DNA of 64,000 nt from Flavobacteriaceae bacterium (GCA_028284005.1 JANQSO010000004.1:124001-188000); one strand, 5' to 3'. Positions 6,925-15,611 are shown, counted from the first letter of the stretch. Made by a program: numbers and translations. Notes: generated from the sequence alone by a model not told the origin.

Positions 6925-8082
6925 CTATAAAGTCCCTCTTCTTCTTTGCTCCGCTTCGATCGATTCGAATAAAGCTTTAAAGTTCCCTTTTCCAAAGGAT
7001 TGAGCTCCTTTTCTTTGAATGATCTCAAAAAATAAAGTGGGTCTGTCCGTTAACGGTTTAGTGAATATCTGCAATAAATATCCTTCATCATCTCTATCGA
7101 CCATAATGCCATGTTGTTTTAAAACCGCCATGTCTTCAGCAATCTCACCTACTCTATCTTCTACGGTATCGTAATATTCTCCCGGAACATACAGGAATTC
7201 TACTCCTCGTTTCTTCATTTCTGATACGGTAAATACTATATCGTCTGTGGCGACCGCAATATGTTGACATCCGGCACCCCGATAAAAGTCCACATATTCT
7301 TCAATTTGTGATTTCTTTTTCCCTTTTGCAGGTTCATTGATAGGAAACTTTATCCTACCGTTACCATTGGTCATTACCTTACTCATTAAGGCAGTATATT
7401 CTGTAGAAATGTCTTTATCATCAAACGAAATTAACTGTGCAAATCCCATCACTTCACGATAAAACTTGCTCCAAACATCCATTTGTCCCCAATCTACATT
7501 ACCTACCATATGGTCAATATATTTTAATCCGCAGGGCTTTGGATTGTAATGGGATTCCCATTTCTCAAACTTTGGCATAAAGACTCCATGGTAATTTTTG
7601 CGTTCTACAAAAATATGTACTGTATCCCCATATGTGTGGATACCGGCCCGTACTATTTCTCCATCTTCGTCTTTTTCCACTCTTGGTTCAAAATACGACC
7701 TGGCACCTCTTTTAGTGGTCTCTTCCCATGATTTACGGGCATCTTCAACCCAAAGTGCTATTACCTTCACACCATCACCATGTTTTGTTATATGCTCGAA
7801 TATCTCCGTATTTTCAGTATTAGGCATTGGAGTGGTAAATACCAATCTAATTTTATCCTGAACCACCACATATGAGGTTCTGTCTTTCATTCCAGTTTCC
7901 AATCCTGCATACGCCAACGATTGAAATCCAAGAGCTGTTTTATAAAAGTGAGCCGCCTGCTTTGCATTACCCACATAATATTCTACATAATCTGTACCCA
8001 TTATAGGTAAAAAGTCTTCTGCTTCAGGGAATATTTTCTCTAAGCTGTAATTATAATTTTCTATGTTTTTTAAATCAGTCAT
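6925..8082 (-). CDS. hppD: 4-hydroxyphenylpyruvate dioxygenase
   Basis: The 385-residue enzyme has two vicinal-oxygen-chelate halves. The iron ligands are visible in the C-terminal half as H191 (LKYIDHMVGNV), H274 (GCQHIAVATDD) and E353 (LFFEIIQRKG). The C-terminal gating helix follows (QSFGKGNFKALFESIE). It converts 4-hydroxyphenylpyruvate to homogentisate in tyrosine breakdown. The gene lies 24 nt after hmgA on the same strand, so the two consecutive pathway steps are in one operon. No fumarylacetoacetase or maleylacetoacetate isomerase gene is nearby. Confidence 0.96.
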   Translation of the reverse strand: MTDLKNIENYNYSLEKIFPEAEDFLPIMGTDYVEYYVGNAKQAAHFYKTALGFQSLAYAGLETGMKDRTSYVVVQDKIRLVFTTPMPNTENTEIFEHITKHGDGVKVIALWVEDARKSWEETTKRGARSYFEPRVEKDEDGEIVRAGIHTYGDTVHIFVERKNYHGVFMPKFEKWESHYNPKPCGLKYIDHMVGNVDWGQMDVWSKFYREVMGFAQLISFDDKDISTEYTALMSKVMTNGNGRIKFPINEPAKGKKKSQIEEYVDFYRGAGCQHIAVATDDIVFTVSEMKKRGVEFLYVPGEYYDTVEDRVGEIAEDMAVLKQHGIMVDRDDEGYLLQIFTKPLTDRPTLFFEIIQRKGAQSFGKGNFKALFESIEAEQRRRGTL

Positions 8083-8106
8083 TTCTTTTAATTTTTAATG
8101 GAATAT

Positions 8107-9267
8107 TTATTCCGTTTTCCAAGATTTGTAATAGTCATTTACCTGAAGGTTCATCGCTTCTTCAGTGATCATAATCGGATTGAAAGGATCTATCATAACA
8201 GCAAGTTCTTCTGTTGCTTTCTTACCAATACTCCGTTCAATTGCACCCGGGTGTGGCCCGTGCGGAATTCCTCCCGGATGTAAGGTGATCTGTCCTTTTT
8301 GGATGTTATTTCTACTCATAAAATCTCCGTCAACATAGTATAATAGTTCTTCTGAATCTATATTGCTATGGTGGTAAGGAGCCGGTATGGCCTCCGGGTG
8401 ATAATCATAGAGTCGCGGAACAAACGAGCACACCACAAACCCGGCAGCTTCCCATTGCTGATGTATTGGAGGTGGTAAATGTATACGGCCCGTAATAGGC
8501 TCAAAGTCGAAAATAGAAAAGACGAACGGGTAATTAAATCCGTCCCAACCAACTACATCGAAAGGGTGATTGGAATAAGTATATTCCCAAAGTACATCCT
8601 GTTTTTTTGATATGATCTTAAACGCTCCTTTTTCATTATAAGTTTTCAGGTCCTGAGGCAATCTGAAATCCCGTTCACAAAAGGGAGAATGCTCTAAAAA
8701 CTGACCGTAATTATTTCGATAACGATTGGGCGATTCTATAGGGCTTGACGATTCAATGAATAAAATTCTGTTGGCTTCATTATCAAAATCTATTTGGTAG
8801 GTAGTTCCCCTCGGGATTATTAAATAGTCTCCATATTTAAAAGGAATTTCTCCATACATGGTCTTTAAAACCCCGGAGCCCTCATGAATAAATAACATTT
8901 CGTCAGCATCACTATTTCTATAAAAATAATCTTGTGCAAATGTTATGGGAGCGGCCAGTCCTATTTTTAGGTCGTTATTTGTAAAGAGTATTTTCCTGCT
9001 CTCAAGAAATTCCTCGCCTTTCGGTAAGGAAAATCCTTGAAAGCTCATTGCTTTCATATTTTTATCGATCGCTATTTTTGGTGCAACATCCTTTCCTCTT
9101 TTGACCTCTGAAACTACCGTAGGAGGATATATATGGTAAATAAGGGAAGACATTCCCGCAAAACCTGCAGTTCCAAATAGCTCTTCCTGATACAGTCCTC
9201 CATCCGGATTGTTAAAGGTAGTGTGTCTTTTATGTGGGATTTTACCCAATGAATGATATCTAGGCAT
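8107..9267 (-). CDS. hmgA: Homogentisate 1,2-dioxygenase
   Basis: The 386-residue cupin-type dioxygenase starts MPRYHSLGKIPHKRHTTF and has the conserved iron-ligand region PYHHSNIDSEELLYYVDGDF and GIPHGPHPG. These hold the His, Glu and His ligands known from the human enzyme. It is somewhat shorter than the human protein (445 aa), as is usual for the bacterial short form. It opens the homogentisate ring to maleylacetoacetate, directly after the HppD step encoded by the next gene. An inverted repeat at 9421-9434 lies upstream and might be an operator. Confidence 0.95.
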   Translation of the reverse strand: MPRYHSLGKIPHKRHTTFNNPDGGLYQEELFGTAGFAGMSSLIYHIYPPTVVSEVKRGKDVAPKIAIDKNMKAMSFQGFSLPKGEEFLESRKILFTNNDLKIGLAAPITFAQDYFYRNSDADEMLFIHEGSGVLKTMYGEIPFKYGDYLIIPRGTTYQIDFDNEANRILFIESSSPIESPNRYRNNYGQFLEHSPFCERDFRLPQDLKTYNEKGAFKIISKKQDVLWEYTYSNHPFDVVGWDGFNYPFVFSIFDFEPITGRIHLPPPIHQQWEAAGFVVCSFVPRLYDYHPEAIPAPYHHSNIDSEELLYYVDGDFMSRNNIQKGQITLHPGGIPHGPHPGAIERSIGKKATEELAVMIDPFNPIMITEEAMNLQVNDYYKSWKTE

Positions 9268-9420
9268 AAATTGTATATTAATAAGTTTAAATAGAATAAT
9301 TGAAGGGTAGGAATAGAAAACTACTCAGGGTCTCTCTTAATAAGAAAGTGCAAATAGATGAGAAGATATGTCCATATGGAATTCACAACACGAATAAAAA
9401 TAAATTGAATAAGAAAAAGT

Positions 9421-9434
9421 ATGACAAATGTCAT
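9421..9434. promoter_or_regulatory. Inverted repeat upstream of hmgA, possible operator
   Basis: ATGACA-AA-TGTCAT is a perfect 6-bp inverted repeat, about 155 bp upstream of the hmgA start. The 275-bp gap 9268-9542 holds no gene that I can support. Whether it binds a regulator is a guess. Confidence 0.3.
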
Positions 9435-9542
9435 GTTTTCGCCTACTATCTTTTTATTTTGAAAATATCACGTTGCAAATGATCGTTGGTAATTGAATTT
9501 GGCGGCACCAACAGAAGTCTTTTTAAACCTGGAAATGATGTG

Positions 9543-10637
9543 TTAAAGGATACAGGTTTCTACTGTTTTTGCTCCTTTCTTGTTTAATTTAACCGTGTGC
9601 TCTTTAAGAAGTTTGTTCCCTGTCTTGTTTATTTTCTTTATCGGGAGTTTCTTCCATTCATCCATATCTGAAACATAGCTCCTGTTAAAGAACGCATTAG
9701 ATAAATTTTTAATGACTAAATAATTAGCATAGGCATGTGCATTTGTTGTATCGTTCTTAGCGTTTGTAATGAATTTTTTAATTATTTTCATTGTGGATGT
9801 TTTAGCCAAAGCGAGCTCTGTTAGTTTGGCCCTGTACTCGAGATCTGCCTGTTTAAGCTTTGGATAGCTCTTAATATCTGCAAAATGCTGTCCTTCATGA
9901 GCCACATAACTTATTTTAAAATTCTCACTGGAAAGGTCGTATGCTTCTTCAACACAATAGAGCTTATCCGGTAAGGTCCACCCTCCACTGTAACTATCTC
10001 CAAAAGTTGTGTAATGAGACCATCCGTTTGATATAAAATTTTTCATGAAAACCACGGGTACTTTAACCTCGGTTTCCGGAAGCTCAATATCATAAACTAC
10101 CTCTTCTTCATCTTTCCATAAATACAGATCGAAAAGATGGCCGGTTTTGCCCATAACTAGTCCGTGAAATCCATTAGCATTAAGGAATTCCTTAAACAGT
10201 GAAAAGTATTTCGGTTCTATTTCATCGGTACTTTCGGTTAAATTATATTCTTTTTTCAGAAAAGCGATCATCTCATTAAAAAACAGTTTATCCGCATGTT
10301 CCTGATCGACTTTCTCTATTAATATGGATCTCCAATAATTTTGAAACCTTTTGAACATATCGATCATTAGTGGGTTGCTGGTATTGTATTCAAAATCTTC
10401 AGCGTTAAGAATAAACCTATCATAATATCTTTGCTTTATATCCTGCTGCTCTTTATTTAAAAGCTTATCATCTGAAGCATCCAGAATAGAAAAGACCTCA
10501 TCCATTTCTCCTCTTAGTGCGTAAGGATAAATAGTATTAAAATTCGTACTGTCTATAACTTTAACAAGCTCTTCCTTATCTTGACCATAAGATAAAAAAC
10601 ACAAAAGGAATAAAGGCAAAAGAGAAATATTTTTCAT
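9543..10637 (-). CDS. Secreted protein with HEGQH metalloprotease-like motif, function unknown
   Basis: The 364-residue protein has a signal peptide (MKNISLLPLFLLCFLSYGQ) and then a mostly helical, charged region. H247-E-G-Q-H251 fits the HExxH zinc-peptidase motif. E267 or E274 downstream, in ADLEYRAKLTE, could be the third ligand of a gluzincin. I recognise no named family. A 'YVAHEGQHFAD' context with a downstream Glu helix suggests a real active site rather than chance. It is the last gene of a run of minus-strand genes that includes the AraC regulator and the peptide-export cluster, but a 57-nt gap and no shared motif leave the link unproven. Confidence 0.65.
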   Translation of the reverse strand: MKNISLLPLFLLCFLSYGQDKEELVKVIDSTNFNTIYPYALRGEMDEVFSILDASDDKLLNKEQQDIKQRYYDRFILNAEDFEYNTSNPLMIDMFKRFQNYWRSILIEKVDQEHADKLFFNEMIAFLKKEYNLTESTDEIEPKYFSLFKEFLNANGFHGLVMGKTGHLFDLYLWKDEEEVVYDIELPETEVKVPVVFMKNFISNGWSHYTTFGDSYSGGWTLPDKLYCVEEAYDLSSENFKISYVAHEGQHFADIKSYPKLKQADLEYRAKLTELALAKTSTMKIIKKFITNAKNDTTNAHAYANYLVIKNLSNAFFNRSYVSDMDEWKKLPIKKINKTGNKLLKEHTVKLNKKGAKTVETCIL

Positions 10638-10694
10638 TTTTTATAAGTTATAGTACAAATCAATGTATATAACATTAAAAAAAATTGTACGGAA

Positions 10695-11498
10695 CTAACT
10701 TTTTATAATTTCAATATAGTCTGAAGGAGTAATACTGAACGCTTCCTTAAAATGCCTGATAAAATGGCTCTGGTCATAAAAACCGGATTCTAATGCTACA
10801 GTAGTAAGCTTTTTGTTTGAATGATGAATTAAATCGATGGCTTTACCAAGCCTATTACGAATAAGGAACTCTCCAAAGGTATACCCGGTTAGTTCTTTGA
10901 ACTTCCTCACAAAATATATAGGATGTAGATGTAATGCATTTGCTACCTGATCGATCGTATATTTTAGTTCGGGGTTAAGCTGTACTTGCTTTTTTATTTT
11001 TTTTACCCATTGTGTCCGCTCTGTTCTATCACTGATCTTTCCTCTGCTAAATAGCAGATATGTGTTCTCTTCTATAATCAAGTTCAATAATTCTTTAGAA
11101 AAACTTCGTTTATAAGCTAAAAACATTCTTATTACTTCGAGGCTGTTGTGCTCAAACTTAATATAGGTGTCGTTAACACTTTTAAGTTCACCCTCAAAGA
11201 TATTCTTCTTTATTTCAAGGTTGAAGCACAGGCTTTGCGAAGGGCCAATTTCATTTTTATGTTCATAATCACTTGGCCTGAATAATGACATTCCCGGAAT
11301 AATGCTATGATCTGTCACACTAGTTTCTTCATTATAAAAACCGTGTAGCAATAAACTAATATATGAATGCTCGTGCTCATGTTTTGGGACATCCAAATTT
11401 TGGTCATGTTCTGTGATAGAAAGAATATATCCATCTAAAACCTGAGAACTTAAAGTTTCTCCTGTAAATGTTCCGGCTTTTAGAATGTGTTTAATCAT
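10695..11498 (-). CDS. AraC family transcriptional regulator
   Basis: The 267-residue protein has an N-terminal cupin-like sensor half (HEHEHSYISLLLHGFYNEE, about residues 35-60). A C-terminal double helix-turn-helix (about 170-267) has KKLTTVALESGFYDQSHFIRHFKEAFSITPSDY split as LTTVALESGFYDQSHF and FKEAFSITPSDY, the classic AraC signature. It is a single-component sensor-regulator, as opposed to the larger hybrid AraC proteins of Bacteroidota. It sits 133 nt downstream of the HlyD gene on the same strand, so it may regulate the peptide cluster, its own downstream HEGQH gene, or neither. Confidence 0.88.
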   Translation of the reverse strand: MIKHILKAGTFTGETLSSQVLDGYILSITEHDQNLDVPKHEHEHSYISLLLHGFYNEETSVTDHSIIPGMSLFRPSDYEHKNEIGPSQSLCFNLEIKKNIFEGELKSVNDTYIKFEHNSLEVIRMFLAYKRSFSKELLNLIIEENTYLLFSRGKISDRTERTQWVKKIKKQVQLNPELKYTIDQVANALHLHPIYFVRKFKELTGYTFGEFLIRNRLGKAIDLIHHSNKKLTTVALESGFYDQSHFIRHFKEAFSITPSDYIEIIKS

Positions 11499-11631
11499 AG
11501 CTCATCATCACTTTAGCACATAAATGTAATAAAAGAATACCCTATACGAAGGACTTTCTAAATTCTATATTGTTACAATGTCATAAAGCAATTTGGACAA
11601 TTACAATTTGTGTATATATGTTTTGATATCT

Positions 11632-12645
11632 CTAATTTTCAAAAACATTTCTAAATTGATTAAAGAAACGCTGAAGTAGTCTAAGGTCTTCGGTAATTAT
11701 TTCTGCGGAACCCTTCATTTCTCCTTTCAAAATAATTTCCTTTTTGTAAGAAGTTTTTAAGACCGAAGGGAGTAAAACATTTACAAGATAATATCTTTCT
11801 TCATTTGAAATATAAGAGATCGATTCAACATTCCCCTGCAAAACACCGAATTCATTACCAGGGTAACTTTCAAGATCAATATATACCTTTTGCCCTACTT
11901 TTATTTTTCCGAAGTTTTGAGTAGGTGTTTTAAGTCTTGCAATGAAGAAAGCATTGTTTTCGGGAGTAATATTAAAAACTAAATCGCCCTGGTTAATCAT
12001 TTGACCTTTATCCCATGTATCTGAAAAAGAAATGCTTCCATCTGTATTTGAACTAAGTACATAAGTCATTTCCCACTCTCTGATCTCCTTTTGTAATTGC
12101 CTAAATGATTGAAACACTATTCTCAACGAACTTGTTTCTGCTTTGGTTCTATTGCTAAAATCTCTATTAGAATAAGGACGAAGTTCTCTATATTTTAAGT
12201 AATTATTTTCAAAAATAGTATAGTACGGATCAATATCTCCAAGTAAAAGAATAGGAATATCATCTATAGGAAAATTAAAATTCTTTTTGCCTAATGAAAG
12301 AGTATCAATAATAGATTTCAAAAACATAACATCATCATAACTAGCTGTATTCCTGATAATAGCAAGAGAGGTATTTCTTTTCACACTTTGACCATTCGCC
12401 ACAAAAAGGGTATCGATATATCCGGTAGTATTTGCATATATTTTTTGAGGAGCAGGCTGAGTAGTTATCAAAGCATCCGTCGAAATTACATCCGGATATT
12501 TCACAAACCAGGAAATACATAATAACATTAGGATGAGAATAAGAATCATTAGGTTTCCCCAACGTATCATCCAAGACGGAACTGCTGTTAGAATTTCCTG
12601 TACTACTTCACTGCGAATCTCTATGTCATCCAATTTGTCCGGCAT
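11632..12645 (-). CDS. HlyD-type membrane fusion protein of the peptide exporter, short form
   Basis: ATG 12645 gives MPDKLDDIEIRSEVVQEILTAVPSWMIRWG, followed by one membrane segment at about 29-47 (LMILILILMLLCISWFV). The first biotinyl-lipoyl half is seen in YANTTGYIDTLFVANGQSVK and the second in VLSSNTDGSISF...INQGDLVFNI. A C-terminal beta-barrel follows (KVGQKVYIDLESYP). The 337 residues are short for the bacteriocin HlyD family of Bacteroidota (about 420-440 by memory). The long periplasmic coiled-coil hairpin seems mostly missing between YLKYRELRPY and FQSFRQLQKEI. It starts 2 nt after the stop of the ABC exporter, so the two form a translation unit. Confidence 0.82.
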   Translation of the reverse strand: MPDKLDDIEIRSEVVQEILTAVPSWMIRWGNLMILILILMLLCISWFVKYPDVISTDALITTQPAPQKIYANTTGYIDTLFVANGQSVKRNTSLAIIRNTASYDDVMFLKSIIDTLSLGKKNFNFPIDDIPILLLGDIDPYYTIFENNYLKYRELRPYSNRDFSNRTKAETSSLRIVFQSFRQLQKEIREWEMTYVLSSNTDGSISFSDTWDKGQMINQGDLVFNITPENNAFFIARLKTPTQNFGKIKVGQKVYIDLESYPGNEFGVLQGNVESISYISNEERYYLVNVLLPSVLKTSYKKEIILKGEMKGSAEIITEDLRLLQRFFNQFRNVFEN

Positions 12646-12647
12646 AA

Positions 12648-14834
12648 TCAATTTCCAAGCTCTAATTGGTTTTTAACCAAGTGATAATAATTCCCTTTTT
12701 GTTCTATAAGTGATTCATGATTGCCTACTTCTACGATCCTTCCCTTATCCAAAACCACAATTTGGTCTGCATTTTTCACCGTACTAAGCCGATGAGCAAT
12801 GATCACTGCTGTTTTATCTTTAAAAAAAGTATCGAGTTTTTTCATAATTACTTTTTCGTTATTTGCATCAAGAGCAGAGGTAGCTTCATCAAAGAATAAT
12901 AATTCAGGAGCTTTATAAACAGCCCTGGCTATAAGTAATCGCTGTTTTTGTCCGGTGCTAAGTCCGGTACCTTCCCCTCCAATCTTTGTATTGTATCCAA
13001 GGGGAAGTCCCTCTATGTATTCAGAAATATTTGCCACATCTACAGCGTGAGCAAGTTTCTGAGTTTCCACATGATCTTCTCCCACACCTATATTCTTAGC
13101 GATCGTGTCATTAAAAATATACCCTTCTTGCATTACTACTCCACAGTGGTCTCTCCATGCTTTTTGAGAAATGTTATTAATGTTGAAGGTATCTACCAAT
13201 ATTTCTCCCTTATCTATATTATAAAAGCGTAGAAGTAACTTCATTAAGGTTGTTTTTCCGCTACCACTCACCCCTACAATAGCAGTTATTTTATTGGCCG
13301 GAATAGTGAGCGATACATCTTTTAGTACAGGTTCTAATCCACCAACATACCTAAAAGAAACATTCTTTAAAGCAATTGAAGCATTATCAGGAATAGTAGT
13401 TATTTTTTCATCTTCAGGTTTCTCTTCATCTTCCATATTATGAATTTCTCCTAAACGGTCTACTGAGATTTTAGCATCTTGCACGTCTCTCATAAAACTA
13501 ATTAGCTGTGTGATAGGGCTATTCAACTGCCCAACTATATAACTTATGGCCATCATCATTCCCAGAGTAATTTCACCATCGATAACCAGCTTGGCAGATA
13601 AAATAGTGATGAACATATTTTTGAGCTCATTTATGAGGCTGGAACCAACAGATTGCGTCTGTTCCAGAGCTAAACTCTTAGTAGCTACTTTAAATAATCG
13701 TGCCTGAACATACTCCCAGTTCCATCGCATACGCCGTTCGGCATTGTGTAATTTTATCTCTTGCATTCCGTTAATGAGTTCAATAACCTTGCTTTGTTCC
13801 TGGCTTACCTCAGCAAACCTTTTATAGTCCAGCTCTTTTCGTTTTTTAAAGAAAAAGAGTACCCATCCAAAATAGAATACACTCCCCCCTACAAATACTC
13901 CAAGTATTTGTAGGCTATAGTAGCCAAGAACAAAACTGAAGATAATCAGATTGAAAAAGGAGAAAAGTATGGTCAAGGAAGAGGTCGTTAAAATTTGCTC
14001 TATTCGTTTATGGTCATTGATGCGCTGTAGTAAATCGCCTGTCATTCGTACATCGAAATAGGAAATGGGTAATTTCATGAGTTTTATAAAAAAATCTGAA
14101 ATTAGTGAGATGTTAATACGTGTGCTAAGGTGCAATAAAATCCAGCTTCGTATAATATCAAGAGAAGCTTTACCAAGAAATAAAAAAAGTTGAGCAAAAA
14201 GAATGAGATAGACAAAGTTGATATCCTGATTTTGAATACCTACGTCTACAACACTTTGAGTTAAGAAAGGAAGGATAAGTTGTAAAAGGCTACCGGCCAA
14301 AAGTCCAATGATAAGCTGGACAACAAAGCGTTTGTACTTAAAAAGATATTTGAATATGAAATTAAAGCCAAATTTTTCGTCTTCCTCAAATTCTGATTTG
14401 TAAAACTTTGGTGTTGGTTCTATAAGTAAGGCAATACCCTCTTTTGTAATATCATCTGCATTATTACCAATCCATGATTTTATAAACTCTTTTTTAGTAT
14501 ACTTAATTAATCCATGAGCCGGGTCCGAAACGTATACAATTCCTTTTTTAATTCTGTACACTACCACATAATGAATTTTATTCCAATGCACAATGCAGGG
14601 TAAGGGAGCCTCACAAAGTTTTTTATAGGAAAGTTTCACTCCCAAAGATCGAAACCCAATAGTTTCAACAGCCTCACTCAAACCCAATAAACTACTTCCT
14701 TCTCTAGTAGTCTCACTCAAGGTTCTAAGTTGTTGTGTATTAATTGTCTTACCATAATATTTGGCAATTATTTTAATACATGTAGGGCCACAGTCTTTTT
14801 CTTCGTTTTGCTTATAATGTGGAAATTTTGACAT
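12648..14834 (-). CDS. Peptidase-containing ABC transporter (PCAT), C39 peptidase plus exporter
   Basis: The 728-residue protein starts at ATG 14834 (MSKFPHYKQNEEKDCGPTC); ATG 14837 is just as possible. Domains are a C39 peptidase (1-135) with Q9, catalytic C15, H88 and D104, then a six-helix membrane domain (about 165-450), then an ATPase. The ATPase has GVSGSGKTT (Walker A), LSTGQKQRL (signature), LLFFDEATSALD (Walker B) and AHRLST. Such transporters cut double-glycine leaders and export the core peptide. Three genes for peptides with this kind of leader lie directly upstream in the same orientation. All catalytic residues are present, so it should be active. Confidence 0.94.
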   Translation of the reverse strand: MSKFPHYKQNEEKDCGPTCIKIIAKYYGKTINTQQLRTLSETTREGSSLLGLSEAVETIGFRSLGVKLSYKKLCEAPLPCIVHWNKIHYVVVYRIKKGIVYVSDPAHGLIKYTKKEFIKSWIGNNADDITKEGIALLIEPTPKFYKSEFEEDEKFGFNFIFKYLFKYKRFVVQLIIGLLAGSLLQLILPFLTQSVVDVGIQNQDINFVYLILFAQLFLFLGKASLDIIRSWILLHLSTRINISLISDFFIKLMKLPISYFDVRMTGDLLQRINDHKRIEQILTTSSLTILFSFFNLIIFSFVLGYYSLQILGVFVGGSVFYFGWVLFFFKKRKELDYKRFAEVSQEQSKVIELINGMQEIKLHNAERRMRWNWEYVQARLFKVATKSLALEQTQSVGSSLINELKNMFITILSAKLVIDGEITLGMMMAISYIVGQLNSPITQLISFMRDVQDAKISVDRLGEIHNMEDEEKPEDEKITTIPDNASIALKNVSFRYVGGLEPVLKDVSLTIPANKITAIVGVSGSGKTTLMKLLLRFYNIDKGEILVDTFNINNISQKAWRDHCGVVMQEGYIFNDTIAKNIGVGEDHVETQKLAHAVDVANISEYIEGLPLGYNTKIGGEGTGLSTGQKQRLLIARAVYKAPELLFFDEATSALDANNEKVIMKKLDTFFKDKTAVIIAHRLSTVKNADQIVVLDKGRIVEVGNHESLIEQKGNYYHLVKNQLELGN

Positions 14835-14876
14835 CATTATAATTAATATATTGAGTACTAACACTTTTTGAAGAAA

Positions 14877-14901
14877 ATGCCTATCTGATTTAGATAGGCA
14901 T
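14877..14901 (-). terminator. Hairpin between peptide 1 and the exporter gene
   Basis: A perfect 10-bp stem, ATGCCTATCT (14877-14886) with AGATAGGCAT (14892-14901), has a 5-nt loop. On the minus strand it is followed by TTTC. It may be a leaky terminator that lowers exporter expression relative to peptide expression, or a processing site. Confidence 0.6.
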
Positions 14902-14908
14902 ATCTCTT

Positions 14909-14944
14909 CTTTAATGGCAACACTCTAAGCTGTTGCTATTAAAG
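14909..14944 (-). other. Second hairpin just after peptide 1
   Basis: CTTTAATGGCAACA (14909-14922) and TGTTGCTATTAAAG (14931-14944) pair over 14 positions with one mismatch. It starts 8 nt after the peptide 1 stop codon and may protect the upstream RNA end. Confidence 0.55.
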
Positions 14945-14952
14945 TCTTGATT

Positions 14953-15162
14953 TTATAAATAAAACCATCCTCCCATACCATCACATGCTCCTTCATCCGG
15001 GCATTGTATATGAACCGTACAACGTGTTCCGTACGATGGATATGGAGTGCTCGCACAAAAAGTATCGCAATATTGAACAGCTAATGCTCCTCCATTAATA
15101 ACTTGTTGTTCCTTTTTATGTAGTGCTTTTGCACCGTCTAAGTTTAAAATGTTTTGTAACAT
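14953..15162 (-). CDS. Double-glycine-leader cysteine-rich peptide 1
   Basis: The 69-residue precursor has a 25-residue leader MLQNILNLDGAKALHKKEQ...INGG and a predicted 44-residue core after G25. The core holds five cysteines (core positions 7, 11, 23, 29, 35; spacing C-x3-C-x11-C-x5-C-x5-C) and ends GMGGWFYL. The leader shares the pattern ML-x2-ILNL-x-GA-x2-L-x-K-x-EQ-x2-I-x-GG with peptides 2 and 3. It should be cut and exported by the downstream PCAT. An odd cysteine count leaves one free thiol or an intermolecular bond. I do not recognise the core; a bacteriocin, toxin or signalling role is inferred. Confidence 0.82.
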   Translation of the reverse strand: MLQNILNLDGAKALHKKEQQVINGGALAVQYCDTFCASTPYPSYGTRCTVHIQCPDEGACDGMGGWFYL

Positions 15163-15192
15163 AATTTCTAGTTTTTAAATTAAAATTGATAG

Positions 15193-15225
15193 GGAAATAC
15201 CTACCTAATTTAGATAGGTATTTCC
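15193..15225 (-). other. Hairpin between peptides 2 and 1
   Basis: GGAAATACCTA (15193-15203) pairs perfectly with TAGGTATTTCC (15215-15225). Its core resembles the 14877-14901 hairpin (CCTA...TTTAGATAGG in both), so the two look related by duplication. No T-run follows on the minus strand. Confidence 0.6.
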
Positions 15226-15271
15226 TTTCAACAACAACAACTGTTAATTGTAGTTATTATATAATTAAGGT

Positions 15272-15466
15272 CTAATCACAATGAAACAGGTTTGATGTAC
15301 ACCTTCCATTGTTTTCGTTACAACATGGCTGGGCACCACTTGTCCAAAGGTCACATTGAGCATCATTGTCACAAGGAGGATGTGCCTGGGCTCCTCCAAA
15401 AATTGCTTTTTGCTCACGTTTATTTAGCTGCTGAGCACCCTCCAGGTTTAAAATTCTTTTTAACAT
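15272..15466 (-). CDS. Double-glycine-leader cysteine-rich peptide 2, knottin-like cysteine pattern
   Basis: The 64-residue precursor has the same 25-residue leader (MLKRILNLEGAQQLNKREQ...IFGG) and a 39-residue core. The core has six cysteines at 7, 13, 23, 24, 31 and 38, giving C-x5-C-x9-CC-x6-C-x6-C. This C-C-CC-C-C order is that of inhibitor cystine knot peptides such as omega-conotoxins and many spider toxins. Such a knot would be protease-resistant. Homology to eukaryotic toxins is not implied; convergence is more likely. A fungus-like or insect-like target is not suggested by anything here. The ATG at 15466 is fixed by the leader match. Confidence 0.85.
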   Translation of the reverse strand: MLKRILNLEGAQQLNKREQKAIFGGAQAHPPCDNDAQCDLWTSGAQPCCNENNGRCTSNLFHCD

Positions 15467-15491
15467 AATTTCTAATATTTAAATTAACTTT

Positions 15492-15574
15492 GCTGTGAAC
15501 ATTTAGAGACACTCACAGTTTGTGTCTGTCCTTGCAAGAATGTTCATTGAGCCTAGTTCACGCTAGGCTCTTTT
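15492..15574 (-). repeat. Copy A of an 80-nt structured leader repeat, upstream of peptide 2
   Basis: This segment is nearly identical to 15869-15949 upstream of peptide 3. It can fold on the minus strand into an outer stem TGAACATT (15496-15503)/AATGTTCA (15539-15546), an inner stem AGACAC (15507-15512)/GTGTCT (15522-15527), and a separate 8-bp hairpin GAGCCTAG/CTAGGCTC (15549-15556/15563-15570). The similarity continues through the 5' untranslated region into the peptide start. Confidence 0.8.
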
Positions 15575-15611
15575 GTCTTCCTATTTTTTGATTGATAAAA
15601 ACTTCTTTTAA

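Noticed and set aside
9268-9542. Short plus-strand frame at 9300-9482 upstream of hmgA
   Set aside because: Basic, low-quality product with no family resemblance, in an AT-rich intergenic region.
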